From the NCBI GenBank assembly GCA_035079385.1, contig JAVHKY010000030.1, forward strand, positions 4,379,001-4,443,000: DNA of 64,000 nt, in the 5' to 3' direction. Origin of the DNA: Aspidiotus rigidus (lineage: Eukaryota; Arthropoda; Insecta; Hemiptera; Diaspididae). Both the position numbers and the translations under genes were made by a program. Of the stretch, positions 12,401 through 26,029 are shown piece after piece; the first letter of the stretch is position 1, and each line of letters opens with the position of its first letter. The notes under the pieces are model-generated. The model was not told the origin of the DNA, did not search any database, and saw only the letters and a list, made by a program, of their open reading frames with translations.

Positions 12401-15179
12401 TAACTACTTACTATAATCTTTTAAAATTACATTACTGATAAGATTTTCTATGTTTTCTACGACACATTTTAATTATTATTAGTAGGCCTGCTAAAATATA
12501 TAGCTCTATTTGTATATTCCTCAGAACCCACTCCGGCTGGGATAAACGCACATTGTTCTTGAAACTGAATCTCCTTTTCGTTTAAGAATTGTTTTACACT
12601 TGTTTCGTTCATTGCAGAATGGTAAGCCAATTATATCGAGTGTGATTAGGCATAAATTAATTCAAAATTTGATAGGTACCTATAATGTTCCTGCAAGTCT
12701 TGTGAATTATTCCACTTTCCTTAGCGACGCCAGAGGGCTCATTAGAATATTTTGAAAAACTTTATACTTAATTATTTTATTTCTATTGCAGAATACTTAT
12801 TCGGATTGAGAGAAATAGTTTTTCCGTGGTATGAATTTACTACCCCTTGACATGGAAACGAGAATGTAGTACCTAGAAACTATAGGTACAGGGGAGAGTC
12901 GCAAAATTATTTATACGGGCTCAATTGAAATGAATTAAAACGTGGCTAACGTCGTAAACGCTGAAACAATTTCATCATAGGTATGTATGTTTTGAAACTA
13001 AAATTCTCACTCACTATTTGTATGGTCCATCGATCAACGGGAGATCTAAAACACGCCAGAAAATTAAAATTATAGTAGAGGTGTGCGACGATAAAAAGAG
13101 AGTGCGAGAAAAAAAAAAAAGGAAGGAAGAAAATCGTGTAACCTGCAAATTAACACGATAGAGTCTGAACTACACGCCGCGTTTCATTTCCTCAATACAG
13201 TATGGTTACATGCGAGCTGAAAAGTTGGGCGAAAAATGATTATTCGAGTCTCGCTATAATAGTAGCTTGTCGCAGTTGGCGCGGCGCGACAAACCCTGAA
13301 GGTTTTTCTATCAATAAGCTCGACAAAATATGGTGTTACTTTTAGCTAGTTGATATGTCATATAGGAATCCGCCCATTCTAAACACCAACAAACAATCCG
13401 AATAAAAGAACTGTCAAGTTGTACGTTCACAGAACTTATACCATTCGTATTTTACGATTGCGTAAGCAGGCAAACGGAACAATACATAAGTATAATATAA
13501 AAAAAAAAAATTAAAAAATAAAAGAAGATAGACTATACTGTTTTGGAGGGACTTGGTGCGGGAAATTAATGGTCTTTTGTGTAATACGAATCAAAACCAT
13601 ACCCCGTATGCTCTCGCATTCTATGGTACTTTTATTATTTTTTTCTCTTCTTCCTAAGGCTTCAAATGTCGCTTAATTTTCTGCTGTTAAAGAGCGAAAT
13701 ACGAGGTTTTAATCACCGAAGAGGGTACGACGAGTAACGTTTTAATTTTTATTTGTTTGGTCGCGAATATGGTATTTTCTTTATGCGATCTGGAAAGGAA
13801 AAAAACCGTAATTGCCCTTGTCGTTGTTGCTGGTGTCGTATTTCTTTCGATAAATCGAAAATCCGTGGAAAAAAGAAGAGCAATATTAAACTGTTTCCAT
13901 TCATTAGGTCGGATCTGACTCGCGTTGACAGGATGCACTGATGTTGAAAACGTGATCAAAAAAATATACAACAGTTGTGGGGTTTATAAGTAACCTGTTC
14001 ATCTGCACCTCACGCGGCCAGAAAATTATAAGCCGATCAGAAAGTTAATTCCTGAAAATTCTACTGTCAATAGCAAATGGAGGTGATAATTAAATTGAAA
14101 ATTTCAAAACAACAGGTCGATAAAGGTCTAAATTATTGCCGTTGTTCGAAAATATGATTTCTCATCTTTAGAGAGGGAAATGTAGTTCTAAGATTTGCCA
14201 GATTTGGAATTTCACCTTTTCCATTTTCACTGAAGAGGGCGAGTTTGTTCCTCCGCTAGTTCGACCTTGGAAATTTTTAGTCTCGACCCGTCAGAACAGT
14301 GGGGCTAGAATGAGTCTTTATATTATGTTAAAGCTGGGTCCTCCGCAACAGACATGTATGATTTTACTACTTTTCTTAAAGGAAATTTCCGTAATGCCGA
14401 CGACCAAAGGAAAATTTCTTCAGTAAATTACGGTTTCTATGGCAAGTAGGTTTGACCTGTCGCAAACGTGGTTGCTTTGACCCAGATTGAGGAAACAAAC
14501 AGGTGAAAACGCCAATAAAATACTGTGAACGTGGAGTTGATTACCTATAGATGGATATTTAGATGTAACTCAAATACCTAAGTATATAAAGACACAACTT
14601 CCTCGATTATTCGCAATTTATCAGCGAAATATTAGAATTACATGCACCAAAAACTCAAACACGGTATTTTAAGAAAATCTGATCTCGACATTTTTTGCTT
14701 GGTCTTCGATGAAATCTATTATTCAATTTAAGCGGCGATTCTGATACGAATTGTAACATTTTAAGCTCTGTTTCTTTAATTTCTGGTCCCTCTTTGACTT
14801 TCCTTTTCATAGTCTCTATCTTCAATGGGGCAAATACTGGAACTTGTTGGGGTTTTCGAGCGCATACTATTTCGGTGATAATAAAAACAAAGAAATTTTA
14901 AACACATATTATTTGTATACACAATACCGCGAGTTACCTATTCCATTTAAATCTGTATAGCTTGTGTGATTAAGCAATCAATTAAAAACTCATTCGTGCG
15001 CTCGTCTAAAGAATCATTCCGATTCATTGGTGTTGAATACGTGTGACAATAAACATCTCGAATGTTAATTCCATTTTGAAAACGCAAACCCACTCCTGTG
15101 AAAAACAATAACAACAATTTTAATCCGGTAATTCAATTCGCGTGTATGAGCCGTTAGCAAGCGAGGCATCATTTATTGA
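9500..15179. other. intergenic, no gene recognised
   Basis: AT-rich sequence with many TAGGTACC words (for example 9592, 12022, 12674) and simple A- or T-runs. Short ORFs lack any family signature. Confidence 0.45.
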
Positions 15180-15641
15180 TCATTGAATTGCACCACACCC
15201 CATTAGCTTTACGATTATAATATGTTGCAATGATAATCCTGCTTCATGCAGCAGTAGATTGAAAGAGGCACGAAAATTAAAATTGTGAATAAAAGATCGT
15301 GCTACGCGCGTCTCGCTCGTTGTTTTCTTTACGCACCTATTATTCCAAAATATCCAAGTTGTAGAGTTGTATTTTTGCCTTCCTACTGGTCTACAATCAT
15401 AGAATACAATACAACTCCCACCGTAAATACAAGGGCTGTCGTTTGGGGGCTGATGTTCAAGTGTACACTTATGGTCCCATATTGTAACAAAAATAGAATA
15501 GCTTGTACGGGGCTCTCGATATCTCGATAGTAGAAGTATATATTCATCAATTAACCATGACAGAATCAGAATACATATTATGCACAAACAGTGGCTAATG
15601 GTTTGCGTGTAAACGGATGGTACTTCAAGTTTCCTAATCAT
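15180..15641 (-). CDS. uncertain 153-codon ORF with Cys-rich segment
   Basis: I do not recognise this ORF. It opens with a hydrophobic stretch (about residues 15-38) and then has a Cys-rich segment (about residues 57-85) with the order C...PCIYGGSC...C, faintly like an EGF-like or CLIP-type disulphide motif. A possible splice donor (gtgcgtaaag) follows the codons for WIFWNNR, so only the part before it might be an exon. There is no supporting neighbour. It may equally be a chance ORF. Confidence 0.2.
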   Translation of the reverse strand: MIRKLEVPSVYTQTISHCLCIICILILSWLIDEYILLLSRYREPRTSYSIFVTIWDHKCTLEHQPPNDSPCIYGGSCIVFYDCRPVGRQKYNSTTWIFWNNRCVKKTTSETRVARSFIHNFNFRASFNLLLHEAGLSLQHIIIVKLMGCGAIQ

Positions 15642-16330
15642 TACCGACTAATTTGGTTCGTTCTAATTAATTTTATGGTATACCAACGATATTATCGTAT
15701 CGCTACTTGTACTGAATTTGCAATATCACAGAATATTTTAAACAAGTCCCCATTGTGATATTATTTGTACTTACATGAATTTCTTCATCTTTGCGTATTT
15801 CAATAATCGATTGGAGAATTTCTTTCCGTCACAATTCTAGAAAGCGCTTTCTGTTGAAAAGTATTGATGCTTTGACATAATCATTTTTGATTATCAATAC
15901 ACAAACACTAACCGTTTATCCCTACGCAAGTCAAGTCTTGCTAACAAATAGCACCTCTGGTTCTTATATAATTCAATGAATCAATGACGTATTTCAAGCT
16001 CGGAAACCGTACTGACTCCTAGAAATTATCTTCTGAGATACTAAGTGGTTCTCCAACCACGTTGTCACTGCTCGCTCGAATATCTTCTCGACAGTGTCGA
16101 GTAGGCAGAGCGGTCGGTAGGAGGACGGTAGGCCTGGTGGTTTGTTCTTCTCGATCAGTGCCAACCTGGCCTAAGCTAATGAAGATAGACATACGGGTAT
16201 GTAAATCGCAGATGATTACCAAACACCAGACTACAATAGAGACTGGAAACTTGATAGAGATAAAAAGCTGATGATGGTAGCTGCCTTGCTGAGTAACTCT
16301 CAACGGGCTGTTTAGAACTAATGAGGGGGT
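15642..16330. other. no gene recognised
   Basis: Nothing supported here. The long - strand ORF running through 16019-16642 is treated as antisense to the LTR-like sequence that follows. Confidence 0.4.
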
Positions 16331-16682
16331 AGTGTGGCATATCGATATGTGATAACAGCGAGCAAGCCAAAACATGACAGTTGAAGAGTGGAGAGAAGAC
16401 GAGAAGGATAAGTTGCATAATTTAATCGCCGTCTTGAACCTTAGGGAAATATCTGGAATAGCATCCGCGGATATATAAGCCCGAGAAATAGTCGGAATAA
16501 CGATCAGTAGGCCTATTGAATTAGAAATTGTTGTGATTATTGTGCTGTGATTCCATACAGTGTTCGCATGTTTAACGTGTATAGAAGTATGTGAATTTTT
16601 GATGCAAGTAATAAAGTTCGGTTTTTCGTAACTGTTCTTCAACGTTTGTATCCAGTGACTGGTGGGTATCAGAAGTGGGATC
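16331..16682 (+). mobile_element. probable LTR with primer-binding site
   Basis: The segment has the order expected of a retrotransposon LTR: a possible TG start (tgtggcatatcgatatg, 16331), a TATA-like box (gatatataag, near 16470), an AATAAA near 16610, and then, at 16661-16682, ggtgggtatcagaagtggga. The last resembles a primer-binding site complementary to a tRNA 3' end. No gag or pol frame follows, so this is at best a 5' LTR plus leader or a remnant. The start coordinate is a guess. Confidence 0.4.
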
Positions 16683-18204
16683 TGAAGACATCACGCTTCA
16701 ATGTGAATTGGATCATCGCACTTGAAGTGGAGATTGATTGTGGGTTTGCAGTGTTGGTGGGTCGTGAGACGTTGCGGCAACCGACTCGTCTTAACTGGTC
16801 AAGAGGATGAAATGAGCGCCGCCCATTGATATATTTATCATTTAGGACTCAACCGGCTTAATTTACCCTTATGTTTAACTTCAATATTGGGGAACGGACT
16901 TCTTACCTATGTTACCTATGGTCTAGATTGATGACAGGTGGCGTTTAAAGACAGAACTATTTTTCGTTATAATGCTTGAAGAAATTTTCAGGTTTCGTTA
17001 CTCTAAACTGACTTTTAGCGTACTGATTTTATGAATTTCTATAGCTTTTTTGTGGCCCATAAAAATTTGTAATCGTATTCGCTTAAATACTTGTACCAGT
17101 TACAAAAACGTTCGATTTCTAGTCTGTAATATTTTATTTTCACACCTATATTTATTGTTATAATCCTTGTATTATTTTTCATATTTATAATGTGTATTTG
17201 TGGGACGGAAACCTTTTCAAAATTGAATACAGAAGTAACACGCTCTTCATTCGTACACGATGGGTATGTGTTATTCAACACCTTAACTCGTCAAATCAGC
17301 GAGAGTGTCGCCGGGGACTATATTTACTTACTTATTTACTTTAGGTGTTTTTTTTTTTTTTTTCTTTTTTAGTATTTAATATAAATACAGGTTCGATGAT
17401 AGAGCGCTTTACTCGTTTTACATTTCGAAAATCTCCCGTCAGCGTCACCTAATTCGATGACGAGTGCGCGTATAATAAGATTTTGTAAACTCAGGAAGTT
17501 TATTCGAATGATAGAGACGAGACTCGGTTTAGAATTACCAAACGGCTGAAATATTCTTACACATAATAGCGCCGCGTCGCGGTAACTTGTCAACGCCTCG
17601 CGCGCATATCGCGCACCTTTCCTTTTTCTTTTTAATCGCCGTTTTTCTTTCCTTTTTTTTTTTTTTTCTTCTCGTATTTTATACGATGCGCTCGCACAAT
17701 TACGGTAGTTCCTTCGCCTCATCCTCGAGCACTTCTTTTTCATTTTTTTTTTTTCAATCGCATAATAATTAAACGTACACCATTTCAATTCGCATTCATT
17801 CACACTGTCGTAATAAAGCCTATTAATTTGTCTGAATCTCTTGTGACAACAATTAGCTTTTGTTTTCCATAGGCGTACACCTCGTGTAAACGTTTACACC
17901 AACCTGTCTAACTTGCAAATGCTGCAAAAAGAGGAACTCTAGATCTACACGATACCTAATATTCGTTTAATTATTCCGTGAAGTATAGTCTGGCATTGTA
18001 TTCGTCTTAAATACTGCGCGTACCTCGACCAGACTTTATACACTCGCGCTCAAATATAATAAATAGTCTCTTCTTAATGGTATTTAACAAATTTTCTGAA
18101 AAGGTGCTGATTGTACTGAATATTAATGATAGCTGTGCAAAGCAATCCTCTCAGTCAGGGTAATAGACGAGATAAAAAGAAAGGAAGACAGAGAGAGAAA
18201 GAAG

Positions 18205-18206
<2 letters not shown>
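16683..18206. other. no gene recognised
   Basis: T-rich and purine-rich tracts create Lys- or Phe-rich ORFs without domain content. No RNA gene was seen. Confidence 0.45.

Positions 18207-18252
<46 letters not shown>
18207..18252. repeat. GA microsatellite
   Basis: About 23 GA repeats, preceded by a purine-rich tract (18170-18206). Confidence 0.95.
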
Positions 18253-18254
<2 letters not shown>

Positions 18255-18829
18255 ACAAAGTTAACGCGCCCTGGTAATTTTCCTAACAACATCTGGATCA
18301 AATGTCTGTATTTGTAGTGTTTATAAAGCGATATTAATCATTTCTTATTTACGTTTACGTATAATTGATTTAGGAAACGGTCGATATATCGTAAACGAGT
18401 GCGGTCGAGGATGATTTGGATAAATGCTCGATGATTGTTCAACTACAATACTATCAATTAACCAAACAAATTGACTTTTTAGCTACCTGAAAAGACAACA
18501 TATTGTTCTCTTTCGAGCAAGAACTGAATCAAGCGGGCTGTTTTTTTTTTTAATTTTTCGCTAACGTCGAAAATATACTTCTCCGATAGCAATTACTACC
18601 ATTCATATTTTTAACGCATGAGAGAGTGCGGTCTACAGTAAAGGTACAGACCTTAAAAGTGAAATACGATAGCTTGAAAAAGAATACGATCATTTTTATC
18701 GCTTGTTGTTCTCCTATATTGATAATTCTTCTAAATCGATGCTGTATGATCGAGGCGCTTGTCTTCGTGCTCGATTTCTTTTTTACCCACTTTTCACGTT
18801 GGAAAAGGGAGGTTCGGGTTTCCTTATAT
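18253..18829. other. no gene recognised
   Basis: Nothing supported on either strand. Confidence 0.45.
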
Positions 18830-19500
18830 ATATGTGTATGTATTTATTTATAAGATTTTTTGTCCGCGAAACTTCCTCGAAACTACCAGATAGATGTTTT
18901 TTGGAACTTGGCCATATTTTTTGAAGATATGAGTAGTTCACGAGAAATTTTCAATTTTTTAAAAAATTTCGCACCATTATGAGTAGCTGCTTAAGTCACG
19001 AGAAGCGGATTCTTCTATCCTTTCGTTATCAGTACTTATTGTGATAAAAAACCTTTTTACGGACTTTTCTGGGGTTGGAGTTTGTATAGAAAATGGTAAT
19101 GAAAGCGTGAATACAATTTATGAGAGCGTGAGAGGAATAGCAAGAGATGCCAGGAATCGGAGGTGATGAAGAATTGAGCCAGTCAATCTAATAGACAGTG
19201 TACTAGACTAACACTAGGTTAAGAATAACGTATAGAAAAAAGTAATTGTAAAGCCCTTTTTTTTTACCGACTTTTCTAGCTCAAAAAGTGAGGTATTACA
19301 TCTGTAGCAAGATTGACAGGGGGAAGAAGCAGTGAACTCTCTCGACGCCTTGGGAGCCCTACATGACTATCAGCCTGAAAAAAATTCAGGTTTCTATTCG
19401 GGCTTAAAAATTTTTTTTTGTCCGCGGATCTCCGCCAAAACTACTGGATGGATTTTTTCGAGACTTAGGTAAGTTATAGTCTCATATCTGAAGATGGGGA
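18830..19500. repeat. dispersed repeat, two related stretches
   Basis: 18858-18930 and 19417-19490 share the order tttttttgtccgcg, aaactac, gatagat or gatggat, a T-run, and then a cttgg- or cttagg-type word. Related words tttttacggactttt and ttttaccgacttttc occur at 19057 and 19262. This is the pattern of a decayed dispersed repeat of the kind often found near the 5' ends of insect Helitrons, but no ends can be defined. Confidence 0.4.
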
Positions 19501-21182
19501 CCAACAATTTTTTCGAGGATTAATTGATAGTAATTCCTTAGCGCATTTCCAATTGCGGGTGATACGATTCTGTAGATTCGCAAGAATATTCAGCAGAGTA
19601 ATTAAAATATAAATTTGCGAAGATCGCAGAAACAACTGTTATAGCTAGGTGGGAAGGGGGAGTGGATTTTCTGGAGACGTTTCGTAACTTTTAGATGAAT
19701 CCTAGCCTAAATTAGAATAAAATTCAGGTTTCCTTATTGGATTAAGGGGACTTTTACTCTGTAATCAGTTGATGTGACGTCATTGTGATAGAATTTATAA
19801 ACTGAGTTTTATTGTTCATTCTACAAATATGGCTTGATTGATACGTTATTGGTACCGGTACTTAATCTAAAAAGTGGGCATGACTCTCTCAATGAGTTTT
19901 GAATTGTGAGAGGAAAAGTCATGCACGAGTGCTTTTTAGCAGAGTTTTTTCTGGTTAATCTTCCTGGTATATCTTGGTCTATGGTGTAATGTGTTTTATT
20001 TTCCAGATTCGTATCCTCCGTAAAGGCGAACCTGTGGATACAATCTTCTCCCCTTCTTCCACGAAGGAAACCAAATTTTCTGGCAAAGCCAAATAGAAAG
20101 AGATCATATTCCATGTGTGCTATACTGTATCATTTCGTGACGTCATAAGGTGCTGAAAATTTTTCCAAGTCCCTTCAATGTGAGAGTGAAAAGAAGGAAG
20201 TTACTCGCAAACGTCGAATTTCCGATGGGTATATGAGTTCATGACGTCTGCCATTGACTTGATAGGATTACACCGACAGGGTAGAGGGGCGATTGTACTC
20301 GCAGATTTCTAAATCACCAAAGGGGTAAGGGTTGTACTTGCAGATTTCTGAATCACCGACAGGGTAATGAGGGCGAAGGGGACAGGGATGGGGCCATTCG
20401 CAGAACAATTTTGACCCTTAGCTTTCATTATACTAGGTCTAAAATAGCAAGCAGTCGGTACAAGCCTAGTTTACTGTATATTCGGCCTGGTATAATGCAA
20501 GCTAAGCCTGCAGCCTAGTTTAAGTCCAGTATGTAAGTTAAGCTAACTAGCTTTCGGAAGCGGGGGGTGAGCGAATCACTAACATATATTAGGCCCAGTT
20601 AGGATAAGCCTATTATACTAAGGATTCGTATTCCCGTCGTACAATTATTATGTTCTGGATCCTTCTCTACTTCAACAACACCAGGGCCTTGGCGACGGGT
20701 TATCCTTCCTTTACCTCTTCTGAAGTGCTGGATCTGGCAAATTACTGTGCGAATATTGTCTTCAGCTAATAGCGAATATGACTCGCTAAGTCTGGACTTA
20801 TCAATCCCGATGGCGCTTTCAACTCCCCTCCCTAGTTTTCCAACGTGGAACCTGTTTTTTGGAGATCTCTCAAAATTTTTACCGCCCACCGTTATTCGGA
20901 ATATTTCCACATTAAAATGTATGGTTGCGCGGGGAAGGAGTGGTGATGTAGAAGTATGTGACGTCATAGCGTGAGCAATTCGTGACTTCATCACATGGGA
21001 TTTTCGGCGCGAAAACACTCTTTCTGTGACTAACAAGGCTGTACCAGAGTTTCGAGGAGCTCAGGTGTGGTAGAATACAACTAAGATAAAAAAAAAGAGA
21101 CGAGCCTGAATAATATATCTTCGCAAGAAATTCATGTGAAATACAGATGGAGCGTCATTGAAAGATTTGAAGTGTGAATGAA
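19501..21182. other. repeat-derived, no gene recognised
   Basis: Contains tgacgtcat and aaatttttccaagtccctt words (20137-20185) that recur near 21744 and, inverted, near 3522. There is also a duplicated short unit (gatttctgaatcaccgacagggtaa-like, 20300-20370). No coding region is supported. Confidence 0.4.
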
Positions 21183-21546
21183 TCACGTGATAGGAGAGAG
21201 GAACATGGCTCCGAGGTCATTCAGAACGTCATTACCATTAGTTTTCGATGACGTTTTCGTTTCGGGTTCTTCAAATTTATTCATGAAATTACCTACTTTA
21301 GTGCAAGGATAAACAAGTTTGCCAGCTACTTTGCCGAAATCATGTCCATATGCCTGATTTCTCATAAGTTGGCACTTTATCTTTTAGAATTATCATTAAT
21401 TGATAAGACCCTGTTTGGTAGCCGTATCTGCTAAGTTCCTTAACTAGGTTAAGAAGGCGAAGCCAATGTTTACGACGAGGGAGGGGTGGGTAAATTGAGT
21501 TGGAGTTGGCTTTAGCTTCAGCCAAGGCCGGAAACTTATATTTCAA
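21183..21546 (-). mobile_element. Penelope-like element fragment
   Basis: Two overlapping - strand frames (21340-21546, then 21183-21365) resemble the C-terminal region of Penelope-like retroelements. The first has LVKELSRYGYQTGSY, matching the connector after the reverse transcriptase. The second has YGHDFGKVAGKLVY...LNDLGAMFLSPI, matching the tail after the GIY-YIG nuclease. The YIG segment itself is missing between them and the frames differ, so this is a decayed copy. Compare 34718-35070 and 46560-47110. Confidence 0.7.
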
Positions 21547-24500
21547 CAGGGAACCTGTTTTATGTTTTTTTTTTTTTTTGAGAAATTCGTGCGCTATCTG
21601 TCGAAAAACTTGGGAAAAGGTTGACTCCTATATTGTATATAGCTTGGAGGATGATTTTTTTTCAAGTTTCCCTTCTATTATAATATAGCTCGAGAGTCAA
21701 AATTTTTTTGAGTCCTTCTCCTATCATATTAGGTTCGAGAGTAGAAATTTTTCCAAGTCCCTTTCTAAAACAGACCTATTTCATACTAGGTTTATACTAA
21801 GTCCAGGCTTGCTTGAATTCTCAATACCAAAACCAATTTGACTCATAGAATAGGTACCCTATGTTCCTCGTTCAACTTCGTTAAGGAAGCCATCGTTTTT
21901 TCTATGTATATCATAAAAAGGCCTGAAAAAAAAGTGTGGCAAGTGTACGCTTGATATACCTAAGTTTCCGGCCATGGGCTCAGCTAATAGTAATGGCAAT
22001 CTTTTCCGTTTTATCATCACAGTTGGCTCTCAAAAACTCCCAGCCCACTTCGTTCGCTGCTCATAGAATCTCTCTTATCAATTACGGTAAAGGAACCTGA
22101 GCAAATCTCTATTTTTATTAATTACGCTAAAGGAGACTGTATTTTGGAGGATTCGACTTTTGATAATCGACTTGGGTCGTCTATCACGTCAGAGACCTCC
22201 TCACCCTAGAGACTACAAGTTCCTGGAAGGACGTTCTTCCATATGACCCTACATAAAAAAGCTGACGGTTGAAAAAATTTTGTCTTTGATACGTTAAGGC
22301 TCCGAGGTACGTATGACCTTGAACTCGCGATTAATGCAAATAATTTAGCCGTGGTACAAAGTATTTAATGAAAAAGAAAAATTTCGGCAATAACGTACCA
22401 CTATTATGATCTGGGTATCAATGCTGGGATTTGCATAGTCGATGAACAGGGAGGCTGTGACTTAGTTATGATAGATGTTGGAGCCTTCAATCTTTGACAC
22501 CTGTAATGTCATCATGATGTCGTGTTTCGGAGCTATAACTTTGAGACTTGAAAAAATTTCGACTTTTAAACTATGGATATATGGAAGGGAGCTCAATTCA
22601 TTTTCGTGTCTTTCGAGAACACATCTCTAAATTCATGATTACATTTCATTGCCTTGGTGGGTATTTCCCTCAAGGCTTCAAACTATGGTGACGATTGGAA
22701 ATCATAAATTATTGTGATTAAATCAGCTGACGAATTTGCCAATGCATTTGCATGCAAGAAGGATGATTACTTCCTTTTTTAAATTAGTGTTTCTGTATAA
22801 ATTGTATCACATTATCTAAGAAAATTCTTGCGGTTGACCATGTGAGTTGTGCTAACACGTATACCCATCGACAATGGTCTTATAGCTCCATAAAATTTAC
22901 CCATCGGAACCAGTTCCAGGATTACTGTAGAGTTTATTTAATCTCAATTCGCCCTGTAGAAAAATTCAAATTGACTGCGCGGTCACCTTTCGCAAGTATA
23001 CCTATCTACATATATAATTAATTGCCTCTCTATTTTCATCGAGTGAATAGTGAATTAGAAATAAATCCGGATCCATCAGAAAAAAAAAATCTCCATTTCG
23101 AATGAATTTGAATCCAATTTTCGACGTCATTGGGATTCGATTCCAAAGTAATACTTATTTACAAAATGGATTCAATAACTCCACTTCAGCGTGTTTTGTT
23201 GAAATTTTTGACGAAAAAATGTAGAAAATCCAGCGGTAAGAAGGTCTTTACGGTGGACAATGGCGGAGAATATCTGCTGTAAGCTGGTTATAGTATTCAA
23301 CTGGATATGATTTACTATATAAGCTGTGTGAATCGTAAGCGTTGAAAAGCTACCCTCGTTGAGGCCCTTCACCCTCCATTCGTATACACGAGAAACTAAT
23401 GTACAAGGTAGAAAACTTTATAAATCTTTGAAACGTGCTAGAATCCGACGCGCATTTAGCCTTACGTTTGAGGAAACATACGACTTTACATAATACTCGC
23501 CGAATCGAAAACGATTTTTTTTTTTTTTTTCAGCAATAATAGCGAAATCGAGTCGCTGCAAAAAATGTCTGCGTCGCGATTGGCCGAAATTATTTTTCGT
23601 TCGTTATAATCATCTCCCCTATTCCCATTCCAATATCCTTTTTTCTTTATGACTATAGTTTCCGCTTTTATTGAAGAAACGACATTTCACATCTTCTTGT
23701 CGCCATTTTGGCGAGATCTTTTCCTTTCTTTCCCCATTTTTTATTTGACAATTTAATATACAGTATATATCGTGGACGACGTACCATCGTATTAAGTTTT
23801 TGCCAGAGCGCGTTTGCCTAATACGCGAAAGTAAAAATGTGGGGGTTAATCCGCGCGGATTTTTCACGCCAAATGGAACAAATTTTGGTCCGAAAGCGGT
23901 GCTATAAGACCTCGGCGTATACGCGGGCGGGGAAGAATGGATCAGTTTTATTCGCGAAGAAAGGAATATCGTTCGCGAAATGGTAAATTACTTTTGGAAA
24001 TTATGGAGGTCGCAAGCCCCTCGACATGTATCGGTGCACAATACATAAAAAATAAGTATACACGTAGAGATCATCCCTCATCGCATTCAGACTATTCGTG
24101 ATATTGCTTTGTCGAAGTCGATGAATGGCGAAGACCAGAGGTTAAAGAGACATTTTTGAAATTAAAATACCATCATAAGCGGAGGATTGCGAAAAGTGTT
24201 TTATCTGCGTGAACTCGGCAAATATTTATGACGGCTTTTGTTTTATTCGACACATTATATCCGTGTGTAGTCCGTAGCCTACATCGGTATTCAAATGTAG
24301 AACCATTAGTAAATTGCGTGTAGAGGATTATATTTTTCTCTCATTCCATTTCTTTGTTCCACTATTGTTTGGGATGTATGTATTTTGCTCTGTACCTATA
24401 AAGTTTTAAAAAAAATGTATACACACTGTTTACTCGTTTGAATACATGACACATCGTTTTAAAGTGATGCCACTCCACTGCCACAATAATACAGTATAGT

Positions 24501-25690
24501 ATGTTTTTACTCGGACATGTTTTCACGTTTTTTTTTATAAAGTTTTCTTTACGATTTCGTTCAACTAATGATTTAGAATGAGATCACAACCTTTTTCCCC
24601 TCGGTTGTTCATTCTGTTTTTCTTCGTTACTCGAACTTTTAGTCATAATTATTGTGAAAATGAGGAGAAAAAGAATCTGTGTACGTTTGTTGTTTTTTTT
24701 TCTCTTACATTCTGATTAAACTAACCACTTGCTCGTCCGAGAAGAGTGTATATGTACGTGCGTCAGAAAAAACAGATAGTGGCCTAATCATTTGTGAAAA
24801 TTGTACAAAAAAGCCGGAAAAACTTCCGTATACGACTAACCAGCTTCAGATCATTGTATCGTTAGGAAAATTAAAGAACACGAATAATTCATGTGTACGT
24901 ATTATGTGAATGGTACCTATGCGTTAGAATGTTTAGTTTTTCCAGAGAAAATGAGTTTTTTCTTCATTTGAGCTCTGCCTACAAAAACTTGATCATCGCA
25001 TGAAGACAAAGAGATGGTCAATACCACCTTTTGTTCGTCATCTGAATTTCGCAACTATATTTATAGATATGGGTCTCGGAAAATCTTCACTCTCTCCCGT
25101 AACATATTCAGCTCACGTATAGCTACGGGCTTCCTCTGTTCTCACCGGTCAATCCCTTTGAATCGATGTTTTTCAATGAACTGTTGGTAAAGTCTTTCAA
25201 TCTTCAACTTGAAGTCTCTCATTTTCCGAGTCGGCAGGCAGGCAGGCGTAACTTCTTCTGAAGGGATTTGCGATAGATTTTTCAAGACGGCACTTTTTGC
25301 TGCTCTTAACGAGCGTCGCCCTCGAGATCCGCCATTCTGTTCAAGAAGCCTTGATTGTCGAAAGATTTGTCTTCGAATCGCGCCGGAAAGAAACTTGGGG
25401 AAATATAATTCGTAATTTCGTCTTCAAATTGCGACGGGAAGAGGTAAAATGTGTACTTGCAAGAGATAAGGGTAATTTCTTTCGTCGCTCACCTTGAAAA
25501 TACTTGACAACATCAGTATCCTCGTTGTATTTACCAACATCTGTCTGCAGTCTGAAGTATCGGGATTTTGTTGGTGGATCGCCCGCCAATCGCTGCTCGT
25601 ATCGCGTTTCCATCAGAACATTTTTTTTTTTTTTTTTTTGAGGACTTTGAAGAACGGGGATATGTTTGTGTGGACATTGTCGACAGTTGT
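21547..25690. other. intergenic, no gene recognised
   Basis: Long non-coding stretch. A second aaatttttccaagtccctt word lies at 21744. Short ORFs, such as the one at 25341-25613 on the - strand, carry no recognisable domain. Confidence 0.4.
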
Positions 25691-26029
25691 CTTAAATGCA
25701 TGATGTCATTCTTCGACCGCGTTATTTATTTTTGGAGGATTCTAGATTGTATCATGGAAACAGTTGCACAATTCCAAAGGAAATTGAAGAACCTGATGAA
25801 GTTGCCACTCTTGTCATTGTCAAAGTCACGTATCTTCAAAGTGGTCCAGGACAGTTTCCAGTCCAGGTGGAAAAATAAGATCCTTTTCTTCATTTATTGT
25901 TTCAAACGCAAGAGCAACCTAGCCGTAAGGCCGCAAACAAAGCAATTGAATTTTTTGGAAGACTTTGTATGCTTAGTTCAAATAGTATCAGATCTGAGAA
26001 AGAAAGACTACCTAAACTGTGGACAATGT
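25691..26029 (+). pseudogene. decayed coding-like sequence, unrecognised
   Basis: The frame opened by the ATG at 25696 gives 60 codons to a TAA at about 25876, and the same frame then reads on with few stops to about 26029. Its composition (acidic and Pro/Gln-containing, with ETP-like words such as IPKEIEEPDEVATLV) looks more like protein than its neighbours. I cannot name a family. It could be a processed pseudogene, a viral relic or chance. Confidence 0.25.

Noticed and set aside
16019..16642. 207-codon - strand ORF
   Set aside because: It runs antisense through the LTR-like segment, has no recognisable domain, and its composition (Ser/Ile/His scattered) fits a chance ORF.
17369..17803. 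144-codon Lys/Arg-rich - strand ORF
   Set aside because: The Lys/Arg run comes from long pyrimidine tracts on the other strand; no domain is present.
18126..18317. ORF encoding an Arg-Glu repeat
   Set aside because: It is a translation of the GA microsatellite.
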